64,000 bases of DNA from the NCBI GenBank assembly GCA_958450365.1, contig CAUEEP010000923.1, positions 1,133,501-1,197,500 of the forward strand, written 5' to 3'. The DNA comes from Mesorhabditis belari. Its lineage: Eukaryota > Nematoda > Chromadorea > Rhabditida > Rhabditidae. The notes under the pieces were generated by a model that saw only the letters and a list, made by a program, of their open reading frames with translations, was not told the DNA's origin and ran no database searches. The stretch's first letter is position 1. Every line of letters begins with the position of its first letter. A program made the translations under genes and the position numbers. This document shows positions 32,506 to 52,700 of the stretch, in pieces.

Positions 32506-33610
32506 AGAAATCTATATATTGATCCGAATTGAGTTTGAAGAATAATCCTAGGATTCCCGTATCTACACTCAAAGATATGTACATTGGAAAAAAAAGGAAA
32601 CAGATGTGACTTGTTTTATTTCTAGCAAGTAGCTTTAGATAATAAGGCTCAAAAGCTTACTTGCTAGTCGAAGGAAATCCCAGCGAGCTTCTGACGCCCT
32701 CGTCGACAATTGCATTCGTCCAGAACAGGCGTGTGAATCAGGTGATGTTCTTTTGGTGATGGGATCTTCTCGAGGAACGATTTCAGGTCAGTCAATCTTC
32801 AACCATTTCCTCCAGTTCGAATGGCGAAATGTTTCAGGACCTCATCCGAGAGCGGGAAGATTGAACGGTTTGGTTGAAGTCTCACGATCGGCGCTTCCAG
32901 AAAGTTCTTCTCATTTTCGTAGACCTTCGAGATCATGTAGCGGCCTCGGTGTGAAGAGGTTTCTCGTGAAGTTGAGAAAGAGCGTGAACGAGAGAGGCGA
33001 GACGACGAACGGTCGCGGCTGTCCTCCGAGGAAGTCCTTGATCGAGATCTTGGCGACGACGACCTCGAATTGCGTCGAGAAGGCGGAGCGGGCGGGAGCA
33101 CGACATCCATTCTCTAAAGAAAAAAGTTTTTATAGGGTCTTGAAGGTGGCATCCGGGAATGATTTGCTACGTCCCGGAGCGCACATCAGCTAAATCCATC
33201 CAGCCTTGAGCATGGCAAACCATTCCCGGTAAACCAAAAGTTTGCGCTCGAAATAGAACAGAGAAATGTCCTAAGAAGAAGTACAAACAGGTTAAAATTT
33301 TGAATCGACGAAATAACGGCTTGGCTCGAAGAAGCAAAGTGAGGAAGATGGAGAAAGGACTGCCTTATATAAAGCGGCCCCGACGCGGAGTGTCGCGTTC
33401 TCTACAGTAGCCGTAGTGGATTTTAAAGCTTCCGTTAACAAGTGTTTTTTTAAAAATCATTCGTAGAACGGAGTTAAAACGAGATAACGGGAAATAGCAT
33501 TTGTTGAGCTTTTAAGCTTGTGTAGTATAATCTGCATATTGATCTGAATTAAAGAATAAACCTAGGATTCCCGTATCCACGCTCTAAGATATGTACATTT
33601 TAAGAAAAGC
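32506..33610. repeat. direct repeat of about 80 bp flanking a DIRS fragment
   Basis: The block at about 32510-32590 (containing CCTAGGATTCCCGTAT and AGATATGTACATT) recurs at about 33531-33602 in the same orientation with several changes. The DIRS fragment lies between the two copies. Confidence 0.75.
32660..33531 (-). mobile_element. 5' fragment of a DIRS element: ITR, stem-loop and ORF1
   Basis: Reading from 33531 on the minus strand: an ITR beginning TATACTACACAAGCTT, the conserved GGGAATGATTTGC stem-loop (33150-33232), then ORF1 from ATG at about 33110. ORF1 shows MDVVLPPAPPSRRNSRSSS, an SR block, KVYENEKNF, LQPNRSIFPLSDEVLKHF, a TGG-to-TGA stop at GGNG(W)RL, and LKSFLEKIPSPKEHH. No RT or recombinase follows. 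This copy keeps the SR block and the following part in one frame, unlike the 16.8 kb copy. Confidence 0.8.
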
Positions 33611-34759
33611 GGAAAATTCATAATGCTGGAAATGGAGGGCCGAGTGTGGCAGGAAGTACGCGTTTATCACGAGTTGTTTATCACGAGTACAGCATGGATT
33701 TCAGTTATCACAGTAAGACTACAGTAATCCTCTGACTCGGGTGATGTGCCAGGAAGTGCGGATTTATCGCGAGTTCAAAGTACGCTGCGAATTTCAGCAC
33801 GCTTTTCTTTTTCTTCTCACCAATCAATGATACAATGTGCAATTATTGAAAGCAATTTGCCATAGGCTTTGCTCATCTTGTAGTCTGCAGTAAAATGGAA
33901 AAAGGTGAAAGAGGTGGCGAGAGAAATCTCAGAGTTGAGACTACCAAACTACTCAGCACCAAAAAAAGACACGAAAGGGAGAGATATTTCTTGTCGTTTC
34001 TTCGGCTTTGATAAGATTCTCTCGTTGATTTTCTTTTTCTCATTCCCACAAAATATCGATTCATGTCAATTTTCAGGCAATAATCCCTTCTGCTGGGTCT
34101 TCCCATCCATGTTATCTGCCTGTCTAATCAAATAAAACTTTTGCTCTCTTTTTCGTCACATCTTCAATGAATCATTCACCTTTTTACCTTTTAAAAGAAC
34201 TTCTCGATTAAGAATAAGATTAAGATTTTTAGGAAATGTATAACGACTGAAGTCCGGGCAATTTGAATGAGTCCTAAAGTTTGAAAAACCGTATCTTTGT
34301 CCAGAGATAATATTATTATTCTTAACTTCCTTAATTCTTATACTTATTCTTTGTTATTCTTAAATTTTTATATCATTGAATAGAGGAAAACGAGGCTTTC
34401 GAATGGTACAAAATTCAGTTTTTTTTTTCCAAACCAAATCCCACTCAAATCAAAGCAATCAAAGCCAACTCTGGCTTTGAGTTTAAAAGTGTTTAAGTGA
34501 ATTTTGATTTACCTTTTAGATTAACTTTAGATTAAAATTTTTGGGAAATTAAAACTTTAAAATCTGTAGAATGTTAAATTTTGGGTTAAAAGATTTCAAG
34601 AGTTAAGACTTTTCGAAAATATTTTTTTTCTTTTTCTTTTTCGAGAATTCTCTCCATTTTTCATCATCTTTAGAACATTTTTCAAAAATTTTCTTAAGAA
34701 ATGAATCTCCTTTTCTTTTGGAGACGTTGGAATTACAATATTTTTCTTTTTCAGTCGAA
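33611..34759. other. intergenic upstream of PEX5
   Basis: No gene seen. Short repeats include TTATCACGAGTT (33661-33690) and TTATTCTTA runs near 34310-34370. The strong polypyrimidine acceptor at its right end (TTTTTCTTTTTCAG, about 34741-34754) precedes the PEX5 ATG by 5 nt and is a probable spliced-leader site. Confidence 0.45.
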
Positions 34760-43793
<9,034 letters not shown>

Positions 43794-44100
43794 CTAGTCG
43801 ATAAGCGGTTTCGAAGATTCTCCCAATCACCAAAATTTTGCTGTCGTCATGATCGTGCTCAACTTTATTGGAATCCCTAACTCACCAATTGCCAAATGTC
43901 AAAAATTTGCTCAATTTTTCAGTATATAAATACTTTATTCCCAAAAATTATAGTTGCATGAAAAAGGGAAAATGCAGAAGAAACTAAGAAAAGAAAATCT
44001 AAAAATAAAACACTCTGTCTACAAATCACATGGATCAGTTATTTCGTATGTGCAAGAAGAGATGGAAGACGTGAATAAAACTTCTAAAAACAAAAATGTT

Positions 44101-47100
44101 TTATGCTTTTACAAAATTACCAACCGTATAAAGGGCAACCGCTTGAAGAATCGATGAGGTACCAGCCATTTCGCGAATCGAATGCATAGCCAACTGAGGG
44201 CAACCCATATCTAAAATCAAGATGCCCCATTTATCTATAGTTCAAATTTGGCTATTTTAAGATTTTAGGTCTAATCTAAAACTCTAAAATCTAAAAACCG
44301 AACTTACCAACTGTAGCCAAACCAAGATTAGCGGAGAGCATGGGACCTGAAGGCACAGGAATTAATTCTATTCAAGAAATAGGTTACCATAATCCTCATA
44401 GAGAGAAAAAAGTTTTTCTTTTTTATTTAATTTTATTTCCGGTTGAAACCATGCTGCTTTTTCTATTGCTTTCTTTTTGTGCTTGTTTTTAACTGGTTTT
44501 AAACGTTTCTTCTTTCAGGAAATACAAGCTGGCTCCGAAGAAGAAGAATGGGCCGTTGACGGGACATCACTAGATTCGCTATCATTTCAAGGTACGTTTG
44601 TTTGTTAAGTGTTTATATTTATATTTTTACTATCAACTTTGACTCGTTTAGGTGTTCGATGTGACCTCGGATGAGGATATGGCTGAGCCCCTCGAGGACA
44701 GTCGGGTGATTGGAGGCGCTGTGGAAGCCATGTCCCCCTAGTGGCCTGGTCGTGAGATTGAGCCTCCTCGGTTGTGATGAGATTGACTCCCCATCACCGT
44801 TCACCCCACCTGAGGGGTGTTGCTATTTTTATGGATTGCTTTCCGTTCTTTTAACTATTTTATCAAGCAACACTTTTTATAGACTCGCGACAATTTTGTG
44901 GCAGCGTTGAAAGGCGGTTATTGTGGAGAGGAAAACGGTAGCCGGCTGTACGACACGACAAAGGAGCAGGCGAAATTCGACGTGTCTGTTTCGCAAAGAA
45001 TCTTTCAAAAGCGAGGGCCAAGCTTCTCGAATGCGTGCTAACTGATAATTTGATTCCTGTGGCCAACGCAGAGGTTAAATCTTTTCTCGTTTTTTTTCAA
45101 CTTCGATTTCAGATTCCAGCAATCCCTCGCTACAGCATCACCGAGTGGAAATCAATGAACAGAATTTCGGTAGCCGAGCAATTGATCGACGATGCCTTTG
45201 CGTTGTTCTCTACTGGTATCTATTTAATCTTGTGTATAAATTTCACGCTTGTTGGTTTAGGTAAAGTCTCTGTCAGAGACTGTCTGCCTCATCTTTTCGA
45301 GCTCAAACAGTTGTCCAACCCCGTCTACAGAGTGTATAACAAGAACAAGATCGCAGAGCACGAGAAGACATCAAAAAGGATGGAGCAGCACAAACGATGC
45401 AAAAGAAGCCGTTGCCACATCAAACGCTGCTCGAATAGAAACAAAAATTCAGCCCTTGGCTCTCCTTGTACACATTAACCGGTTTTTTGTTTTGTGATTT
45501 TGTTTTACTAACAATCATTTTGTTTGTGTTATATAATGTTTTATAATGTGATAAAGTTGTAGTATAAAGTGCTTACCAATTGTAGAACCACAAGGACTGT
45601 CGTTCTTCACCACAAATTCCTAAAACCATTTTGATCATAAAAAAAAGTCAAAAGATTCTACTTGAATGGGTATTCCGGCCTCGTCAGCAATCTCTTTCAC
45701 AATAGCCGATGTCGTTGCGGTGGTAGCATAACGTTGATTTACATTCAACTTAATCACCGGTCCACCATGAATACTAACACGATGGTTTTCCTGAATTAAG
45801 TTGATTATCCAAGAGAAAATAAATACAACTAAAGATTAAAAACAAACATCGCATTTCTCCTTGTAATTCGGGTGAACTGCGTGCGCTTGATCGGCCGAAA
45901 TTAGAACGCCTACAAATAAAAATGAATAAAGTTTCAGTCAAAGCTCACTTTTAGCCATTGCCTCTTCAAAAGCCACCGGATTGCTTGGACTGTTTGAAAG
46001 CTTTCTAAGCACCCATTGAATGTACATCGAATCGGCTCCTTGGGCAGATTGAGACCCTACCTAAATATTATATAAGAGCGAAAAGATCAGTTTATCTACT
46101 TCTTCGTTATCAAAGCAAGCAGCAATGCGAATGTTTGGGTCAGATTCCACAGCACCGTCGGAAAGCGAAGCAATCAATGCCGAAACACTTGTGTACATGC
46201 CCACCTAAATCATTAATGAAAATATTTACAACAAGAATAACACAACCTGATTGTCGAGCCGTCCACCCGAAATGAACTCGTTGAAAAGGCCAGTGATTGC
46301 CTAAATGTTGCACATATTGATCGTAACGTAAAATGAGATTACCGGCTTTTGAGCATCGTATAAGTAGAGATCCATGCTGACGATGTTTAATGGATCGACT
46401 TCAGCACTTTTGGCAATCAGCGTCAGGAGTTGTGGATGGTGCTGATCACTAGTCTAAATTATGCATAATTAGGGTATACAGTACTTACACTTTTAGATTG
46501 GGTTATTATAAATTCTAGGTAGAACAAAACGGATTTTTTATAATTAGTAATTAGCTCTAAAGCAAAAAGCTATTATATTGTAATCTTCTTAAGTACTAAG
46601 GGCGATCTTTAGTTTACTTTCCCAAGAAAAACCTTTTCTCCGACTCCAGGGAAAGCATTAGTGAGCAGAATTGGCCGAAGATGTGTCTCGTTATTCCAAT
46701 CAAATTTGCTGCTTCGGTCTTCTTGTAGATGGATGGCCAAGCTATGAATTAGTGGAATTAAAATTAAAACAAGCTTCGAATTACCTCGGAATTGTCATGA
46801 TCGGTCCACGAAGATCAACCAATTTGTGAAGCAACCCAGTATCCTAAAAATCACTATGACGTTTCAAAATATAATCTACTACCGTTTTCACAACAATCAT
46901 TCCGGCCAAAGAAAGATCCCGATCAAACCAAGTGCGCCATAGTCCGCCACCATATGTCGAGCAACCAACCTAAAACATTTACTTTTACACTTTACAGATA
47001 CGAAAGAAAGCTAATAAAGTTGAACACACTTGAAGGCACCCTTCCGATTCTAATTTAGATTTTGGCTTCACTCGAAGGCACGGGGAATCACTGTGCGCGG

Positions 47101-47659
47101 CAACAATGCTAAAATTTAAATTAAAAACATCACCTAACCAACATCAACAAGCTTACCTAAACCCGTTGCCTGGTTGATATTGTCCACCAACAACAATGGC
47201 GAAAATTGTGGTATTGTTTCTGAACAAGCAAATTAGAAGCAACTTTCAATAAACAAACTTTGTGACAAAATATTTCCCGCCGGCGGCAATGTCCCAACGA
47301 GAGCCCATATCAAGTTCTTTAAATCCGCTGGCACGAAGACGATCCGCACATTCGGCAACAGCTGAAAGCCGAAATGCAAACTCACTTCTACTTTGCAAAC
47401 TTATAAATAAGAGATACTAACCGTGAAAAGGCGTGACGGCTTTGTCCAAATAGTGAACGAATTCTCGAGCTAATGCCAACGTCTCATCCGAGTGTGGTTT
47501 CAATTGATGATCTGCAAGATAATTTCATAGGACTAATTTACGTAGCCTAAGCTTAACGATAAAATTTGAGGAAAACTACTCCCAAAGCCCCACTTTGAAG
47601 TTTTCCACTCCCAATCGAGCGCATCATATTGAGGTATTCAGTGACGGAAGCCGACATGA
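44101..47659 (-). CDS. dnpp-1: aspartyl aminopeptidase, M18 family
   Basis: The enzyme is a cytosolic dodecameric zinc peptidase removing N-terminal Asp/Glu. Exons on the minus strand from ATG (47659) give [14 protein letters not shown], then [46 protein letters not shown] and the metal-site [15 protein letters not shown]. These are followed by [68 protein letters not shown] (catalytic and metal Glu), [38 protein letters not shown] and the C-terminal [19 protein letters not shown]. Stop is TAA at 44101-44103. All expected metal ligands are present. An acceptor lies about 50 nt upstream of the ATG, so trans-splicing is likely. The exon 1 donor is uncertain. The penultimate region contains a 1.2 kb intron (about 44345-45570) with coding-like sequence on the opposite strand. 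Confidence 0.92.
44520..45478 (+). pseudogene. unidentified coding-like exons inside a dnpp-1 intron
   Basis: On the plus strand there are exon-like blocks with splice-site-like borders: [20 protein letters not shown] (44518-44591), [21 protein letters not shown] (44652-44740), [20 protein letters not shown] with [19 protein letters not shown] (44884-45010), [39 protein letters not shown] and a final block [20 protein letters not shown] running to a basic tail and TAA (45476-45478). The first two blocks do not join in frame at the visible splice sites, and a stop follows the second. I do not recognise the family. It could be a decayed nested gene, a captured gene fragment or part of a transposon. 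Confidence 0.4.
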
Positions 47660-48069
47660 TCGATCGATGGAAGAGGGCTTTGGAAACGCGGAGTAGCGGT
47701 AAACGAGACAGCTGAAATGAAACACAAAAATTTATCAATTCTTTGAAAGTTGTCAAGAAAAGCAGAAAAAGACAATCTAGAGCGGCCACGTGTGATAAGG
47801 GAATAGAAAAGGAAAGTGGTGAAAAAGTCGGCTAAGATTTCGTTGATGCCTTGAATTTAGAGCTATCCAACTTTCAAAGAATGGTTTAAGAAAAATATTC
47901 ATAAGCTGCATTCAATGAAGTTCATTGCTTTAAGCACTTTTGGTGTTTTTTTGTTTTTTTCAAAATTTGTAGTTTGTTTACGGGGTTTTCGGTCGCGTCG
48001 AGTGATTTGTAAAAGCAAAAAGAAATATGAAAAAAACACGAAAAGTGAACCCAAATTGAATAGGGAGGA

Positions 48070-49705
48070 GCAGTTTAAAAAGCCCTTTATTAATTGAATA
48101 TTTCTTAGTTGATGAAAATGGAGTATTTTTGCGGGTAAAACAATACTTAAACAAACAAAATTATTTTAATGTTTTCCGCAAAACTGAATGCTCGTCTTTA
48201 GTTTTTAGATGTAAAACACATCTATCTAATGAGATAGGATAAATACTCTAATAGAACGCCATAAGGGCGTAGTCTAACTTTGAACTTCCCGTTCTCTGCG
48301 CTGCTTTATGCTACAGTGTGCGCTTGGGTGTCATATGACAGCCCTTGAAATCTAGTATTTTTTGGTACCAAAAGTACAAAGTATAAAAAATCTAGGGGCT
48401 GAGAAAAAAATTATTTTCTAATTCTAAATAATGTTCTTTCTCCCTCTTTTGATTGTCCTAGCGGGGTTCCTCAGGGTAGTATTCTTGGTCCTCTTTTGTT
48501 TACTATCTATATTAATGACCTGCCTAACTGTCCTTTCAAATCAAAAAATTCCTCCATCTGGCTCTATGCCGATGATGTTAAGCTTACGTTCAAAATTCCC
48601 ATCGGAACTCAAGTAGCTTCGCTTGCGGCTGTAAAAGATGCAAACCATGACTTAGAACTTATTAATTTGTGGGCCAAAACGTGGAAGCTTTCCCTATCCC
48701 CTTCAAAATCTCAACATTTTTCCACTGGTAAATTTAGTTTCTCTTTGGTAATTAACAATATTCCTATCAATTACATTAGTAAATTAGGTTTTGTTAGAGA
48801 TTTAGGTGTCCACATCTCTCCCCCTTTTAATTTCACTAAACATATTGAAGTCATTTGTCGAAAAGCTTCTTTTGTTTCTAGCCGTATTCTCAAATCAATT
48901 GTTCATCCTAACCTAAACTCTTACCGCAAATGCTTGACGACTTATATCCGGCCCATCTTAGAATATGCTTCTATTGTTTGGTCTCCCCGCGCACAAGTCT
49001 TTATTGAACGCTTGGAGAAAATTCAGAGGAGGTTCACAAAAGTCGCTTTATGGAAAATTGACTATTCTAAATATTCTAGCTTTACTTATGAGGAGAGACT
49101 TGCTTTTTTTTGAACTAAAAACTTTACAGCATCGTCGCTTTGTCATTGATTTAGTCGAAACTTTCAAAATCCTCCGTTGTAAACAGATTAGCCCTTTGTT
49201 TATAGACTTTTTCAAATTTAAACCGCGGTCAGGGCCCAGAAGTGGCTCATTCCTTTTGCAAATTCCCTTTGCTTCCAATGCCTCTTTATCAAATTCATTT
49301 CCCGTTAGAGCCGCTAGATTATGGAACTTGCTCCCAAACGACATACGAGAAATTCAGTCGCTTTTCATATTCAAGAAACGTATCGATGCTTTAGATCTAG
49401 TGGCTCTTTGCCGTAAGTAATTGGCTTATTGATTTCAGTATGTATTGTATGATTAAGTATCACTGTGCATTTCTCTATGATTTCTTTCACTTTATCGTTT
49501 GAATAAAGTATTATTATTAAAAGAATTTAGACTACGCGACTGTACGAGGAAGTGGCATTCTATTAGAGTATTTACGGTAAGCAGTGATACAAATGAAATA
49601 ATTGCAGGATCCCCGTTTGTGGAATCGTCTTGGCGCTTCTCGAGCCAACGGTGATCGAACGGCCGAAGCGGTCGGTGCCTATCGAGAAGCGTCGAGTCGG
49701 TAAAT
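48070..49705 (+). repeat. segmental copy of a PEX5 intron-exon, split by an insertion
   Basis: 48070-48235 resembles the end of the large PEX5 intron at about 43030-43190. 49585-49705 resembles its continuation, including the 92-nt exon (43215-43306 matched by 49608-49699 with four differences) and both splice borders (TTGCAG before, GTAAAT after). The two halves are separated by the insertion 48239-49575. The copied exon stays open but has no neighbouring PEX5 exons, so it is a gene fragment. Confidence 0.85.
48239..49575 (+). mobile_element. CTCTAATAG-bordered insertion carrying a LINE reverse transcriptase fragment
   Basis: The ends are inverted copies of AAATACTCTAATAGAAYGCC. Inside, from about 48465, is the C-terminal part of a CR1/Jockey-type LINE ORF2: GVPQGSILGPLLFTIYINDL, the catalytic YADDVKLTF, then SKSQHFSTGK, DLGVHISPPFNFTKHIE, YIRPILEYASIVWSP, RLEKIQRRFTK, LAFF-ELKTLQHRR and LWNLLPNDIRE, ending near 49420. 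A one-base slip in a poly-T run near 49108 breaks the frame. The LINE is 5'-truncated and inactive. The 3' end has ATTATTATTAAAAG. Confidence 0.8.
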
Positions 49706-52700
49706 GACAGATTTTTGTTGTCTCTGGCCCTTCACTGGTTAACAAGGTAACGGAACATTTCATTTCAAGAAAGAGAAAGATATTCTGGACTGACTGAATA
49801 GGTATTTGGCATAGTTTCAGCTAGAAAACAAGATATTGATATGTTATCTTCGAGTTTCCAGCTTTTGTCTATTCTCTTGCTTTTTCTCTATAGACACAGT
49901 CCAAAGTAGTCCATTACAGCATATTTCATGTAGACTTGTAAGTCTTATCTAAACCTCCTTGTGCACCCTGTCAAGGCCATTCTTTGAACTCACCCAAAAA
50001 ATCTTCCCGCAGGGGGTAGGTCGATGTGTGGCACAGTAAAAAAAGAAGGGGATTTCATCGACGCGCGAGAAAATTGCCTTCTGAATGGTGAGGAAAAGGT
50101 GTGTGGGAAAGAAAAGGGGAAAACGAAACCAGTTTGAGATGAGTTGAGGGGGGGAAGATGAATGGAGAGAAAAAGAACGAAGAAGATGTTCACATGTTTT
50201 CTTTTCTCGTCTCTTCCTTCCTTTTCCCATCAATCAAGCCTTGTACAAGCGTTTTGTTGTGTTTCTCTTTGCGCTATGTTTACTCAATGAATTTGCATAA
50301 GATTGCTTCATTTATCCGATCTGAGCTTTTCGTTTTGTCATTGTCAAATCGGATTGAACGCTTTAGAATTTCAATCTTGTGATTTCAGATTCACAGGGAT
50401 CAAAACTATGGTATAGTTCTATCTTATTAGTTTGCTAGTTTCATTTTGGTCAAATCCCAAAAAGTAAAAACTGCCTTTTTTTGGTCTAAAAATACAGCAT
50501 CTACAAAAAGCTATATCTAGCAATAAGCAATTGGAAATGTAATCTTCCTACCCTAACTTTTCACATTTGTTTTAATCTGGAAACTTTGGTTTGTTACATT
50601 ATTGATTGTCTACTTTCAGCTTATATTTATCCTCGTATTGTTTTTTTCTACTTTATTTATCCAATTCTGTGATCTATTCATTGAAAATCAAATGTATCAC
50701 TGTGCTTTACTGCCTTACTGATTGTGAGCAGCGGACAACCAGAATTTGATCAACAAAGCTCATAAGCGGAAGACAATCAAGTTGTGATTTTAAGCTTTTG
50801 TAAGCTAATTGTAAATCTTCTAAATGCTTATAAGCTCTAGAAGATCGCACTCGCTTTGGGTAAATTTGAGGGTAATTTCAACATGATAACTTTCCCAATC
50901 GACAATATCTCTTTCGGTAGACTTTTGTATTCAATAATCAAAAACACTTTCATAGTCACAAATCGATCATTTCTCTTTCAAAAGTGTTGAGCTCAATGTG
51001 TAAGCTTTAGCGGACAATAGTACGAGAGAAAGGCAATAGCTTTTTTTGCATATCTCGTTCACAACTTTCACCTACTTTTTGGTGGAAAAAGACGCCAAGA
51101 AGCATTCCAACAGTTGCACACAGGTTTTGTTAATGTTCCGTTGTATGAAACAATCAACTGTGGCTTGAGAGCTTCGTAAATTTCCTGATTTCTCTTTGGA
51201 ATCTAGTACCAGTTTTGTAACTTTGATTTTATAAATTTCTAGATGAACTTTAAAACAATTTTCCTGAATTAATCAAATTCTTATACTTCAATGACTCACA
51301 CTTCCATTTGCGCTCAAATCCGGTTCATTCAGAAAGTCCAAGAAATTCAGAAGCAGTTCTGCAATGAATCATTCCACTTGTCCAATAGTCACACAAATTT
51401 CCTTGTGAAATGCGCATTGTCATTGTAAAAATGGGTAGCTTTACTGTCTAAGCCTTTTGAAAAGACGAGATCAGAAGGAAAAAAAAGAGAAAGTGGCTTG
51501 AGGAGAGTGAGAAACCTTGAACTCTCACAAAATGTGTCATCGATACTAAAAGATTTTTTAGAAAAACTTTTACCTCATTGTAAAAGTCAAATTTCTTTTT
51601 TTGTTTGTTATTTTTGAATTCATTTGTATACTGTAGATACTGTAGAATTTGAGTCAAAACAATCGGAAAGTCTGAATGCAAAAATTACCCTGTACTTTAG
51701 TTAGACAAAGAGTGAAATCTTCCAGTACGATTTTAGTTTCTAAATCTTACCTTCACTTTACGAATGATCAATCGGTCTTGCCTCTGCCCCTTTTTGAACA
51801 TTTCATCAAAAAGAGCACTTTGAGAAGAAAATTGCTTTATACACTTTCTAAATGACTTTTGAATGCCAAAGAAAATCTCATTGACTATATGATTTCGCAT
51901 AGTTTTTTAAGGGCTTTAACGTTTTCATTTCAATCGTTTTCAAAAGTATTTATCAAAGAGCTTTTCAAATTCGTTTTTTCCATTCTCAACCCTCATTTTC
52001 CCATGATTTCCCCTTCAATCAAGTTGCATGTTGATGATGCGTGCAATATTTGGCTCTCATTTTTGACACCTTTCTTGAACTCAAGCAAAAATCGCAAAGA
52101 GTAGCTATTTTAAATCTTTGACTTTTCAAAATTCTAAATGTGTAGAAGACTCTTTTTTCTTTTAATTTCTCTTGTTTTAAAGAAAACGATACTGCAGTGT
52201 ACTGTGAATTTATGGACTACTGTATTCATGGCTTTGAAGAGGACACTTCAGGCTTTCAAAGGATATAAAATAGAATCACAGTCCTGAGAAAAACGAGAGA
52301 CAAAACGCTCAACTCATAATCAAATCACATTATTCTTCCGATTTAGCTACTTTTTGAGTAACACAGCGGTCTACCAATCAAATTTTATTGAGTCTACCAA
52401 TCAAAGACACCCGGTTGTAAAGTTTGAGCTCTACAACAGTAAAGAAGTCCACACACTCCTGATAGAACCACGGGATTGGCAGTCCCGATAGTCTACAAGC
52501 TTACTGCACTCTTGAGCTTACTGCATAAGCCCAATACAGTCCTCCATAGACCCACAGTAACCCATCTACTGTACTCTTGAGCCTACAATGCAGTGTCCAT
52601 ATCCCAAACTCCCAACTTTTACTACTTTGTGCTTTGAGTTGAGAAAAATACCCACACATTATCTTGTTGGTCATTTTTCAGTCAAAGCTCCTTTTTCTCT

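Noticed and set aside
49949..50233. Minus-strand ORF with hydrophobic Phe-rich composition
   Set aside because: Low-complexity polypyrimidine sequence, no conserved motif, no splice context.
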